From: Pyricularia pennisetigena
Taxonomy: Eukaryota > Ascomycota > Sordariomycetes > Magnaporthales > Pyriculariaceae
Assembly: GCF_004337985.1 (NCBI RefSeq)
Contig: NW_021940922.1
Location: 1,431,256 to 1,495,255, forward strand
DNA length: 64,000 nucleotides
Reading direction: 5' to 3'
Shown here: positions 24,036 through 34,036 of the stretch, one piece after another
Layout of the letters: each line of letters begins with the position of its first letter
Numbering within the stretch: the first letter of the stretch is position 1
Translations under genes and position numbers: made by a program
Notes under the pieces: generated by a model
What the model was told of the DNA's origin: nothing
The model's database searches: none
Seen by the model: the letters and a program-made list of their open reading frames with translations, nothing else

Positions 24036-25352
24036 GTGCGAACCCCCATTTGATGACGGAAAGTATATAAGGGAGATAAACCAAAGTTTCCCCCATTATT
24101 GAATCTAAGCTATTAATCCCAAAATTAGTAAACCATTTTAGTGAAAATTTAGTGCATTTAAGCCCTGTAATTACAGGTTTTTATAGCGCAACTAGCACCA
24201 CGCCGCATCTAGGCTAATGCCTAAGCCCCTGTTAGCAACCCATATTGTTAACAAAAAGAGAGTAATTTTGTTGCCGGCTATATTTACCGAAATCACTGGA
24301 ATGAGTTATTGACGGGAGCCTTCATCTTTTGCCTATATAAATATAGTGCAACAATTAACATTTGAAATGCACCGGGACTTCGATCCCCATTGTATCCCGC
24401 GGCCATTTGGGCGAATTTAGGGGTGAAAATTCGACAATTTTCGACCTTAAATCTTAATCTACATTGATTCTACAAGGAAACCAGTGGATTTTCAGTGTTT
24501 TTACCGTTAAATAGTGCATTATAGGTGAACTTACGGCTATGTCTGTATTTTGTTCGGGATTTACTTTTTCCCTTACTGTATTTTTTTCCGATTCCAAACC
24601 GGTATAAATTTTATAATCCCTTTCAGGGTTAATATTATTCAGTTTTATTTCAAAGGGGACTGCGTAGGTGACACGGACTATTATTTTACAAATAAACACT
24701 TTTGGCCCATTATACCCCCGGTTTTACAGTCGAATCCGGTTCCGGATGTGGTATTTTTAAGCTAGTAAGCACCGGAAGTATAAAAATACAGTTCTGTTAC
24801 AGTCAAAAAACTAGCGAATTTAAAGACATTACGTTAAATAACGTTCTTTATATCCCCTCGTTTGGAACAAATATTGTTAATAACCTTATACATTCTAATA
24901 TAAACGGCGTATTATTAGAAGATACCCTGTTTAATAAGGATTGCAAAACGTGAGAACGCTAAAATACCGTTAAACACTTGGTTTTTTTTGGAGGTAAAAA
25001 GGTGCGATATCCTTATTCGAAATGTATTAAAAACTTAAAATTACGCTTATATAATAGATAAATATAATACCGCTTATTATATAGCCTTATAAAAGGTTAT
25101 TTACATTAATCCTGCAACTTAACCGTATCAATAATATGGGTTGCTAACAGGGGTTTAGGCATTAGCTTAGGTGCGGCGTGGTGCTCGTTGTGCTGTAAAG
25201 GCCTGTAATTACAGGGCTTTAAATACACTAAATGCACTAAAATTATTCACTAAAATGGTTTACTAATTTTGGTATTAATAGCTTAAATTCATTGGTGGGG
25301 GAGATTTTACTTTATCTTCCTTATATATTCCCCGACATCGAAATGGGGGTCC
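24036..25352. mobile_element. inverted structure of two opposed Copia 3' pieces
   Basis: The two arms (24036-24262 and, inverted, about 25128-25352) share TGCTAACAGGGG, GGCATTAGC and AAATTAGTAAACCATTTTAG. Between them lie two opposed fragments of a Copia element. 24454-24700 on the minus strand matches 38880-39090 (PERDYKIYT, NPEQNTDI). 24690-25100 on the plus strand matches 38490-38890 (TPGFTVESGSG, ITLNNVLYIPSFGTNIVN), which is the protease/pre-integrase region. The arms face so that their inner ends would be LTR starts, as if two 3' ends were joined head to head. No intact frame. Confidence 0.7.
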
Positions 25353-25708
25353 GCACGCCAGAAAGCGTTCCGGTGCCGCATACGATTTTCCGAAAAATTA
25401 TTTTATATAGGTTGTTAAAAACACATTTTTATTTTTATATAAACCACTTCTAAATTCGCATTAACTTGCTAATTTGGTGGAAATTTTAACCCGATATAGG
25501 GTAGCTAATTCGTAGGTTTAGGGTGGGTGTTAAACCCGGTATAGGGTGAGCCCCATTCGCTGACATTTTGAATCGCAATTCCTGTAATACACAATATAAC
25601 GGAAAATCCGATAACTCCGACAGCCTCACTTCGGCATTATCTATTGTGGCTTATATACAAATAAAAGTGGACCTATTACATGCTAAATAAAGCATATAAT
25701 TAAATAGC
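25353..25708 (+). repeat. arm repeat downstream of the LTR-like unit
   Basis: Also found at 29659-29995 and 32772-33110 (GAAAGCGTTCC, TGGGTGTTAAACCCGGTATA, ATAACGGAAAATCC). In this copy the site CGCACGCCAGAAAGCG is unoccupied, whereas the other two carry a 57-bp insertion there. Its right end overlaps the last codons of the secreted-protein gene. Confidence 0.75.
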
Positions 25709-26191
25709 CGGATACCATATCCCGTGACAATGCCCGGTATCTAAAAAATGTTTTATCTGCGAGTTCTCCTTTGCGGTACGCCAATAATAAAGATTTTTAT
25801 CGCGCCCGACGAAATTATCGCCCTGATATATATCCCGCGCTTTCATAAACACACGGGGTATCGGGACTGTTTTCACAGCATCGTTCCAAGTTATCTTCTT
25901 TAGGCTCACGTTTTGAAGGCCATTTTTCAGCCATGGCTCCGTCGTATCAATATGGTAAAGGAACCATCTTAAGACAGGCGAGGGCCAAGCTTTTCTTGCC
26001 ATTCGGTACAATTCCTCGTAATTATCCCCCATTATTAATGTCGACGCGGGTCCAGGTTCCCAGATTGGCTCGGTCAGGCCATTTATAGTATGAACGTCAG
26101 TAGCTAGGTAATGGGTGTTGCCGTTCGCCGCAGCGAGAACTGGCAGTGATGACAAAAAGATGGATATCGAAAGGAAGGATTGAAAAAGCAT
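25700..26191 (-). CDS. small predicted secreted protein (effector-like candidate)
   Basis: A 163-residue single-exon frame with codon use unlike the RIP-ruined surroundings and no lesions. The start ATG at 26191 opens directly into a signal-peptide-like N-terminus: MLFQS, a Leu/Ile/Ser hydrophobic core to about residue 18, then a VLAAA site with likely cleavage around residue 22. The mature part is about 140 residues with many Trp and Tyr (IWEPGP, RWFLYHIDTTEPW, NLYYWRTA) and a single Cys in GHCHGIWYPAI, so it is not a disulfide-rich effector. No family recognised. It is isolated between repeats, the usual setting of rapidly evolving secreted proteins in fungi, so a role at the cell exterior or in host interaction is inference only. 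The stop codon lies in sequence shared with the adjacent repeat, so the protein may be truncated. Confidence 0.7.
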   Translation of the reverse strand: MLFQSFLSISIFLSSLPVLAAANGNTHYLATDVHTINGLTEPIWEPGPASTLIMGDNYEELYRMARKAWPSPVLRWFLYHIDTTEPWLKNGLQNVSLKKITWNDAVKTVPIPRVFMKARDIYQGDNFVGRDKNLYYWRTAKENSQIKHFLDTGHCHGIWYPAI

Positions 26192-26334
26192 TCTGAGCTG
26201 ATAATAATGTAAGGTTGGGAAATATGAGGTTTGAATTTAGAGAAATAAACACGTAAGAAAAACAATGAGAGTGTGGTAAAAACCGGGTAGTTGGTTTAAA
26301 AATCAAATAACATTTCTTTCAATAATGGGAGGGT

Positions 26335-26347
26335 TACGGTTTATATA
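26335..26347 (-). promoter_or_regulatory. TATA-like element for the secreted-protein gene
   Basis: On the minus strand GGTTATATAAACC lies about 145 bp before the ATG, followed by a run with CTCTCATTG and TTTCTCTAAATTC that would serve as leader. Position and sequence fit a fungal core promoter; no expression evidence. Confidence 0.4.
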
Positions 26348-26460
26348 ACCTAGCATAAAATCATGTAGCAAGGTTATGCTAATTATTAAACCTTGGATTG
26401 TTTAGTATATTATTTGTCTTTACACGTTACATTTCGGCGACTCCGCACGATATCCTTGTA

Positions 26461-27530
26461 CAGCACCTGTCCAAAAATAACGCAACGATCCCTTATTCCC
26501 AACAAATGTTAGCATTTTGACAGAATTATAGCTTGTCCCATGTAGGAACTGCAGCTTCGTCATTCAGGAAGTAGATGCAAATTGAGTTAACGGAATATAT
26601 ACAAATTTTTACTGTATTTGGTTACATATTGCTAATTGGGTAAAATATTAGAATAAAAATATTGGAGTTTAGAAAAGATTGCATCCCCTGTCAGTCCCTT
26701 GTAACGGCTATAATAGATTTTTTTTCAATTTTATTGGTTTATATTTATATTCTTAATTGCAGTTGTGATTAAAACCTGACAGTATTACTACTTGGGGGCT
26801 GTACGTTGTGGGCCCCCTCAAAAAGGGGGTTACGAAACCATGATTTTGTACAAAACCGTGAGACAGATAGTGCACAATATGTAATGGCTCGCCAACCCAT
26901 TAACAAAAGCGGAGTACATTTGTGTTTTTTAATAATAACGGCCGCACCAATTTAGTTAAAAATAATTGAGAAAAGCCATTATATATTATTCTAAATGTAG
27001 GACTTTCTTTAAAATCCAATTCTTTTTTTTCCGTTCTATTAAAATATAATTGACTAATAAATTATTAATTTTTTTTCTTTAAAATAAATTTAATATTTCG
27101 ACAATCAAATATTTGTATAGAAAATATAAAAAGTCTTTCAACTAAAAATAACAAAAAGAGTTTAGTAAAATTCTGCATTTGAAATATCATATAACCTATG
27201 TTAAATTTCAATTTTTACTTAAATTGGTGCGGCCGTTATTAATAAAAGAACTTAAATGTACTCCGCTTTTGTTAGTGGGTTGGCGAGCTATTACATATTG
27301 CGCACTATCTATCTCACGGTTTTGTACAAAATCATGGTTTTGTAACCCCCTGTTTGAAGGGGCCCACAACGTACAGCCCCCAAGTATTTAGTATATAACG
27401 CCTACGGAATCTTAGTTGCTTATGATTGTTTATTTGTTAATATCTTCGATTTACTTTCATATTTATATTTGAAAATCTAGATTTTTGACGGGATTTTGGG
27501 ATCGTTGCGTTATTTGTTGGACATTTGCTG
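26461..27530. mobile_element. TA-flanked inverted-repeat element (outer)
   Basis: The left end is CAGCACCTGTCC followed by ATAACGCAACGATCCC (26461-26492); the right end is its near reverse complement (27498-27530, GGGATCGTTGCGTTAT...GGACATTTGCTG). TA flanks both ends (26459-26460 and 27531-27532), the target duplication of Tc1/mariner-type elements. No transposase frame, so non-autonomous. A second TA-flanked element sits inside it. The truncated start of the second tandem unit (30613) begins inside this right end. Confidence 0.85.
26791..27384. mobile_element. nested MITE with about 180-bp terminal inverted repeats
   Basis: Begins CTTGGGGGCTGTACGTTGTG and ends with its inverse (…CAGCCCCCAAG at 27384), flanked by TA at 26789-26790 and 27385-27386. 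The arms match for about 180 bp each (CGTGAGA(C/T)AGATAGTGC, CGCCAACCCA(T/C)TAACAAAAG, ATAACGGCCGCACC). The centre is AT-rich and non-coding. TA duplication and long arms fit a Tc1/mariner-type MITE. Confidence 0.9.
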
Positions 27531-27532
27531 TA

Positions 27533-28020
27533 GGTGCTTTCAAAAGCATCCTCAACTTGGTTTCATACAAATAATTTAGAGAACCATTCAATTATGTGGA
27601 ACGGCTCGTCGGCTTTAAATAGCGACACATGTTTTTTTTTTTTTGAAAAACAAAATTAATACATTCCATTGAACCTTTTATGGAAATTGTAAGAGCGATA
27701 TTACCGGCACTTCGCGTACTACGAGTATTTTAGTATAAGCATTCCCTACTATTTTGTATTATTTTATAATAAAATTTGTTGCATAATGAATAAGATTATA
27801 AGCCAAGCATTGTAGAGCAGTTGTCCTTGTCTCCGCGACAGAAATCCTATCTATTGGACCAAAAGCACACAAAACATGACCAGCATTTCTCAGGGGACTC
27901 TTGTCAAGACTTTCAATCTTCTTTTTTTAGTGAAAATTTGTTTTTAAACACTACCAGGACTTGCATTGAGCGGGATATATATTCACTAAGGTGGCAGGCA
28001 AAAAAAGAGTACCACTTATC
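27533..28020 (+). other. unique segment with a short open frame
   Basis: Not visibly RIP-mutated and not repeated elsewhere in the window except in unit 2 (30640-31127). A plus-strand frame begins at 27821 (MSLSPRQKSYLLDQ, DSCQDFQSSFF) and reads into the following TIR element, so its end is supplied by the transposon. I cannot tell whether this was ever a gene; no family recognised. Confidence 0.3.
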
Positions 28021-28022
28021 TA

Positions 28023-29088
28023 CAGTGGGTGACCCACAAGTGGACATGACTCGGAAGTAGACACCCCAGGGTTGTGGATTAATCTTTTATAATTATTTAA
28101 CAGATAATTCAATAAAGGCCAAAACTTGTGAGTATAAAAAACCAGAGATTGGCTACTAAATGGTGCAGGTTTTGATTTTAGAGGCTGCTTTGTAAACGAG
28201 ATATTAGGCCTTTGGACAAACCCCGATTTTTTTTTAAAATTCGAATTAAAATGCTATAAATACATAATGAATTAAAGGTTATATAGCGGCTAATAATGTC
28301 AATTTGGCATCCTAGCTTGCCTGGCTAGCGGTTACGCCCGGCTATTAATGAATTTCTATAGTTAAATATCGAAAAATACAGATAAATTGCTAACGAATAA
28401 AATAATTAAATATAAAGTATATTTTACATAAAAATAAAAAGTACAAAAATCATATATATAAACGTAAAACTACTATTTAATTAGATATTGTTGTTGGAAT
28501 GTAATTTTAGATGATTTAAAATTAAATATTTATTTTTCAATTTCCAATAAGAAATTTATAGTGTGGAAACATAGAGAAATATTTAATACTAGAGCATTCT
28601 ATCTCACGTTCTATAAAATATACGCAATTAAATATTCTCCCTACTTTTTTATACACAAGTCTTTACTTTTTTATTTATCTATAAAATTTTGTATGTATTT
28701 AATCATTTTATTTATTAGCAAATTAAATGTGTTTTGTAACTATCAACTTTGAAACTTAATTGATAGCTAAGTAAAACCGCCAACCAAATGAACAGAGCTG
28801 CTTAATTAAAATGGCTTACCTTTTCATAATATATAACTTATTATATACCTATAACATTTTAATTCGAATTTTAAAAAATTAAAATCGGGTGTTATCCAAA
28901 AGCCTAATATCTGGTTTACAAAAAAGTCTTTAGAAACAAAACTTGCACGATTAAATAGCCAGTTTTTGGCTTTATATACTTACGAATTTTGGCCTTTATT
29001 CAATTATCCATCAAATAGTTATAAAAGATTAAACCATAACCTTGGGGTGTCCGCTTCCGGGTCATGTCCACTTGTGGGTCACCCACTG
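28023..29088. mobile_element. TA-flanked element with about 260-bp inverted repeats
   Basis: The left end CAGTGGGTGACCCACAAGTG and right end CACTTGTGGGTCACCCACTG are exact inverses, flanked by TA at 28021-28022 and 29089-29090. The arms extend about 260 bp inward (GCCTAATATC, AATTCGAATT). The middle 540 bp has no transposase. CAGTG-type ends and TA target fit a Tc1/mariner-derived non-autonomous element. The right flanking TA is also the first TA of a subfamily B repeat. Confidence 0.9.
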
Positions 29089-29300
29089 TAGTCGCAGGGC
29101 TCATCCTAGAACGAACGCTTCGCAATTGATCCACTTCATTCGCTTCGCTCCACTTCGTGGCTCAATTGCGGTTTTGCGTGTACTTGTGGTTTTATCCAAA
29201 GATTATTTTCGTTTAGGTTTGGGGACAATTTGTCGATTTTCGACGATTATAGCGGTGTTTTCGCCATTTTTGCCACCGACATTCCGTTATAAAAAATTAA
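29089..29300 (+). repeat. TA|GTCTCAG repeat, subfamily B variant
   Basis: Starts TAGTCGCAGGGCTCATCCTA, contains TTCGCTTCGCTCCACTTCGT and ends in the TTTCGACGATTATAGCGGTG tail. The same variant is at 32201-32420. Confidence 0.8.
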
Positions 29301-29396
29301 GAAAAATCCTAAAAATAAGCGGTTTGCACGTTAAAGATGGCGTTTAGTACGGCGATTAGCAACTAGTTAATTTATTTTTTTATTTGTTATTAACAA

Positions 29397-29595
29397 TCTG
29401 GGTTGCTAACAGGGGCTTAGGCATTAGCCTAGGTGCGGCGTGGTGCTAGCTGCGCTATATAGGCCTGTGATTACAGGAGTTAAATGCATTAAAATGGTTC
29501 ACTAATTTTGGGATTAATAATTTAAATTTATTAGTGGGGGAAACTTTGCTTTATTTGTTTTATATACCCTCCGATATGAACATGGGGGTCCGCAC
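29397..29595 (+). repeat. LTR-like unit, isolated copy
   Basis: Copy of the arm seen at 24036-24262 and 25128-25352: GGGTTGCTAACAGGGGCTTA, GTGCGGCGTGGTGCTAGCTG, ATGGGGGTCCGCA. It could be a solo LTR (it can be read TG...CA), but no target duplication is evident. Confidence 0.6.
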
Positions 29596-29601
29596 GCCAA
29601 A

Positions 29602-29658
29602 TCTGACCATGGCTAGCGCAGGGCTGATTATATTAGCCCTGCGCTAGCGATGTTCACA
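29602..29658. mobile_element. 57-bp palindromic mini-insertion (unit 1)
   Basis: Almost perfect palindrome with arms GCTAGCGCAGGGCT and AGCCCTGCGCTAGC. Flanks are CCAAA (29597-29601, a mutated CCAGA) and CCAGA (29659-29663). Sequence and TG...ACA ends match the Copia I/II LTR terminus (GCGCTAGCCATGTTCACA). Confidence 0.85.
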
Positions 29659-29789
29659 CCAGAAAGCGTTCCGTTACCGCATACGATTTTCCGAAAACTT
29701 ATTTTGTATGGGTTGTTGAAAAAACACCCTTGTTACGACATAAACCATTTCTGGGTTCAGACTAATTTGTTAACTTGGATAAAGTTATA

Positions 29790-30365
29790 ACCTAATATGG
29801 GGTAATTAATTCTTAAAGGCAGGGTGGGTGTTAAACCCGGTATAGGGTGAACCTGTTCGCTAACCGTTGAAACGCAATTCTAGTAATATAAAATATAACG
29901 GAAAATCCAATAAACCCCACAGCCCCATTTCGGCACTATTTGTTGTAATTTATATAAGAATGAAAGTGGACCCATTGTATGGCAAATGACGCATATAATG
30001 TAATAGCCCTTATATCTGGCTATTATTTACATAAAATCGGAAAATAAAAGTATATAAAAAATCAAACCTTAAAAAAAGATCCCCCTTATGTCTTAACCCG
30101 ATATTACGATTAAAGTATCAGGTAACCTATTCTTAGGGTAAAGTACGGTTAATTAAATGCGGTATTCAGCATGTAATGGGTCAATTTTTATTCATATATA
30201 AGCCACAGTAAATAGTGCCGAAATGGGGCTATTGGGGCTATCGGATTTTCCGTTATATTATATATTGCAGGAGTTGCGATTTAAAGTGTTAGCGAATTGG
30301 GTTCACCCTATACCGGGTTTATATCCACCCTGCATTTACGAGTTAACTACCCTATATCTATCATA
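29790..30365. repeat. inverted repeat, about 200-bp arms (unit 1)
   Basis: The left arm (29790-29990) and the inverse of the right arm (30165-30365) share AAACCCGGTATAGGGTGAAC, TAACGGAAAATCC and CCCCATTTCGGCACTATTT. The central 170 bp is unique (GGGGGATC region). MITE-like shape, but no clear target duplication. The left-arm sequence also occurs at 25500-25708. Confidence 0.65.
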
Positions 30366-30460
30366 GGGTAAGCCAACGGCCTCGGGACCGTTAAGTATCC
30401 TTATTGGTGTTATTATTAACGCTAAGGGGAGAAGGAAGGAAAGGTGTGTGTGTCAGGGTC

Positions 30461-30611
30461 TAGTCTCAGGGCTCATCCCTGAAGCCCAGAGCTCCACAAT
30501 TGATCCACTTCGTGGCTCGATTGCGGCTTTGCAATGTATTTGTGGGTCCATCCAAAGAACACTCTGGTTCAGTTCTGAGGACAACTTGTCGATTTTCGCC
30601 GTTCATAGCGG
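30461..30611 (+). repeat. TA|GTCTCAG repeat, subfamily B, cut at the duplication joint
   Basis: Starts TAGTCTCAGGGCTCATCCCT and stops inside the tail motif at GTTCATAGCGG, where the single N and unit 2 follow. Confidence 0.85.
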
Positions 30612-30612
30612 N
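30612..30612. other. undetermined base at duplication joint
   Basis: One N exactly between the two 3.1-kb units; likely an assembly join. Confidence 0.9.
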
Positions 30613-31129
30613 TGCGTTATTTGTTGGACATTTGCTGTAGGTGCTTTCAAAAGCATCCTCAACTTGGTTTCATACAAATAATTTAGAGAACCATTCAATT
30701 ATGTGGAACGGCTCGTCGGCTTTAAATAGCGACACATGTTTTTTTTTTTTTGAAAAACAAAATTAATACATTCCATTGAACCTTTTATGGAAATTGTAAG
30801 AGCGATATTACCGGCACTTCGCGTACTACGAGTATTTTAGTATAAGCATTCCCTACTATTTTGTATTATTTTATAATAAAATTTGTTGCATAATGAATAA
30901 GATTATAAGCCAAGCATTGTAGAGCAGTTGTCCTTGTCTCCGCGACAGAAATCCTATCTATTGGACCAAAAGCACACAAAACATGACCAGCATTTCTCAG
31001 GGGACTCTTGTCAAGACTTTCAATCTTCTTTTTTTAGTGAAAATTTGTTTTTAAACACTACCAGGACTTGCATTGAGCGGGATATATATTCACTAAGGTG
31101 GCAGGCAAAAAAAGAGTACCACTTATCTA

Positions 31130-32200
31130 CAGTGGGTGACCCACAAGTGGACATGACTCGGAAGTAGACACCCCAGGGTTGTGGGTTAATCTTTTATAAT
31201 TATTTAACAGATAATTCAATAAAGGCCAAAACTTGTGAGTATAAAAAACCAGAGATTGGCTACTAAATGGTGCAGGTTTTGATTTTAGAGGCTGCTTTGT
31301 AAACGAGATATTAGGCCTTTGGACAAAACCCGATTTTTATTTTTTAAAATTCGAATTAAAATGCTATAAATACATACTGAATTAAAGGTTATATAGCGGT
31401 TAATAATGTAAGTTTGGCAGCCTAGCTTGCCTGGCTAGCGGTTATGCCTGGCTATTAATGAATTTCTATAGTTAAATATCGAAAAAATACAGATAAATTG
31501 CTAACGAATAAAATAATTAAATATAAAGTATATTTTACATAAAAATAAAAAGTACCAAAATCATATATATAAATGTAAAATTAGTATTTAATTAGGTATT
31601 GTTGTTGGAATGTAATTTTAGATGATTTAAAATTAAATATTTATTTTTTCAATTTCCAATAAGAAATTTATAGTGTGGAAACATAGAGAAATATTTAATA
31701 CTAGAGCATTCTATTTCACGTTCTATACAATATACGCAATTAAATATTCTCCCTACTTTTTTATACACAAGTCTTTACTTTTTTATTTATATATAAAATT
31801 TTGTATGTATTTAATCATTTTATTTATTAGCAAATTAAATGTGTTTTTTAACTATTAACCTTGGGAATTAATTGATAGCTAAGTAAAACCGCCAACCAAA
31901 TGAACAGAGGTGCTAAATTAAGATGGCTTACCTTTTCATGATATATAACTTATTATATACCTATAACGTTTTAATTCGAATTTTAAAAAATTAAAATCGG
32001 GTGTTATCCAAAAGCCTAATATCTCGTTTACAAAAAAGTCTTTAGAAACAAAACCTGCACCATTAAATAGCCAGTTTTTGGCTTTATATACTTACGAATT
32101 TTGGCATTTATTAAATTATCCATTAAATAGTTATAAAAGATTAAACCATAACATTGGGGTGTCCACTTCCGGGTCATGTCCACTTGTGGGTCACCCACTG
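31130..32200. mobile_element. TA-flanked TIR element, unit 2 copy
   Basis: Same ends as 28023-29088, with TA at 31128-31129 and 32201-32202. Confidence 0.9.
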
Positions 32201-32420
32201 TAGTCGCAGGGCTCATCCTAGAACGAACGCTTCGCAATTGATCCACTTCGTTCGCTTCGCTCCACTTCGTGGCTCAATTGCGGTTTTGCGTGTACTTGTG
32301 GTTTTATCCAAAGATTATTTTCGTTCAGGTTTGGGGACAATTTGTCGATTTTCGACGATTATAGCGGTGTTTTCGCCATTTTTGCCACCGACATTCCGTT
32401 ATAAAGAAATAAAGAAAAAT
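32201..32420 (+). repeat. TA|GTCTCAG repeat, subfamily B variant, unit 2
   Basis: Duplicate of 29089-29300. Confidence 0.8.
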
Positions 32421-32511
32421 TCTAAAAATAAGCGGTTTGCACGTTAAAAATGGCGTTTAGTACGGCGATTAGCAACTAGTTAATTTATTTTTTTATTTGT
32501 TATTAACAATA

Positions 32512-32710
32512 TGGGTTGCTAACAGGGGCTTAGGCATTAGCCTAGGTGCGGCGTGGTGCTAGCTGCACTATATAGGCCTGTAATTACAGGAGTTAAATGC
32601 ATTAAAATGGTTCACTAATTTTGGGATTAATAATTTAAATTTATTAGTGGGGGAAACTTTGCTTTATTTGTTTTATATACCCTCCGATATGAACATGGGG
32701 GTCCGCACGC
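32512..32710 (+). repeat. LTR-like unit, unit 2 copy
   Basis: Duplicate of 29397-29595. Confidence 0.6.
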
Positions 32711-32714
32711 CAGA

Positions 32715-32771
32715 TGTGACCATGGCTAGCGCAGGGCTAATATAATTAGCCCTGCGCTAGCGATGTTCACA
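32715..32771. mobile_element. 57-bp palindromic mini-insertion (unit 2, perfect TSD)
   Basis: Starts TGTGACCATGGCTAGCGCAG and ends GCGCTAGCGATGTTCACA. Flanked by a perfect 5-bp duplication CCAGA (32710-32714 and 32772-32776). The homologous position near 25353 carries a single CCAGA and no insert. Confidence 0.9.
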
Positions 32772-32904
32772 CCAGAAAGCGTTCCGTTACCGCATACGAT
32801 TTTCCGAAAACTTATTTTGTATGGGTTGGTGAAAAAACACCCTTGTTACCACATAATCCATTTCTGGGTTCAGACTAATTTGTTAACTTGGTAAAAGTTA
32901 TAAC

Positions 32905-33480
32905 GTAATATGGGGTAATTAATTCTTAAATGCAGGGTGGGTGTTAAACCCGGTATAGGATGAACCCTGTTCGCTAACCGTTGAAACGCAATTCTGGTAA
33001 TATAAAATATAACGGAAAATCCAATAAACCCCACAGCCCCATTTCGGCACTATTTGTTGTAATTTATATAAGAATGAAAGTGGACCCATTGTATGGCAAA
33101 TGACCCATATAATTAATAGCCCTTATATCTTGCTATTATTTACATAAAATCGGAAAATAAAAGTATGTAAAAAATCAAACCTTAAAAAAAAGATCCCCCT
33201 TATGTCTTAACCCGATATTACGATTAAAGTATCAGGTAACCTATTCTTAGGGTAAAGTACGGTTAATTAAATGCGTTATTTAGCATGTAATGGGTCCATT
33301 TTTATTCATATATAAGCCGCAGTAAATAGTGCCGAAATGGGGCTGTTGGGGCTATTGGATTTTCCGTTATATTTTATATTGCAGGAGTTGCGATTTAAAG
33401 TGTTAGCGAATGGGGTTGACCCTATACCGGGTTTATACCCACCCTGCATTTACGAGTTAACTACCCTATATCTATTATAG
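32905..33480. repeat. inverted repeat, about 200-bp arms (unit 2)
   Basis: Duplicate of 29790-30365. Confidence 0.65.
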
Positions 33481-33995
33481 GGTAAGCCAACGGCCTCGGG
33501 ACCGTTAAATATCCTTATTGGTGTTATTATTAACGCTAAGGGGAGAAGGAAGGAAAGGTGTGTGTGTCCGGGTCTAGTCTCAGGGCTCATCCCTGGAGCC
33601 CAGAGCTCCACAATTGATCCACTTCGTGGCTCAATTGCGGCTTTGCAATGTATTTGTGGGTCCATCCAAAGAACACTTTGGTTCAGGTTTGAGGACAACT
33701 TGTCGATTTTCGCCGTTCATAGCGGTATTTTTGGCCTTTTTTCAACCGACTCTCCTATATTATTCCACAATTACGCAAAATATTGAAAAAAAATATCGTT
33801 AAAAATAGCGTTTAATACCGCTATTAGCAGCGATTTAATTTATTCTTTTATTTATTATAATGGCCGAATTGGATACCACCTGCCCTTAATCCGTTCATGG
33901 CGGTATTGTTTTTTCGATTTTTTCTCGATTTTCGATTTTTTTTAATATTATTTTTGATTTTTCACCAGATTTTATAATTTTTGCACCTGGAGGGT

Positions 33996-33996
33996 C

Positions 33997-34036
<40 letters not shown>

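Larger units (their letters stand above)
27506..30611. repeat. segmental tandem duplication, unit 1 (3.1 kb)
   Basis: Matches 30613-33725 head-to-tail with an offset of 3,107-3,114 bp and only scattered substitutions and small indels. It contains the end of the outer TA element, a unique segment, a TIR element, TA|GTCTCAG repeats, an LTR-like unit with the 57-bp mini-insertion, and an inverted repeat. A single N at 30612 sits exactly at the joint. Confidence 0.9.
30613..33725. repeat. segmental tandem duplication, unit 2
   Basis: Repeats unit 1 from TGCGTTATTTGTTGGACATT to GTTCATAGCGG, then continues naturally into the subfamily B tail. Small differences from unit 1 include the poly-T/A stretch near 31335 and the intact CCAGA left flank of the mini-insertion. 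Confidence 0.9.

Noticed and set aside
24454..24765. Independent small genes at 24454-24765
   Set aside because: Both strands match parts of Copia III (38500-39090); they are retroelement fragments.
29089..29300. Helitron ends (hairpin plus CTRR)
   Set aside because: The hairpin is present, but the repeat end is CTA followed by any base, and the TA at the junctions fits a TIR-type element better.
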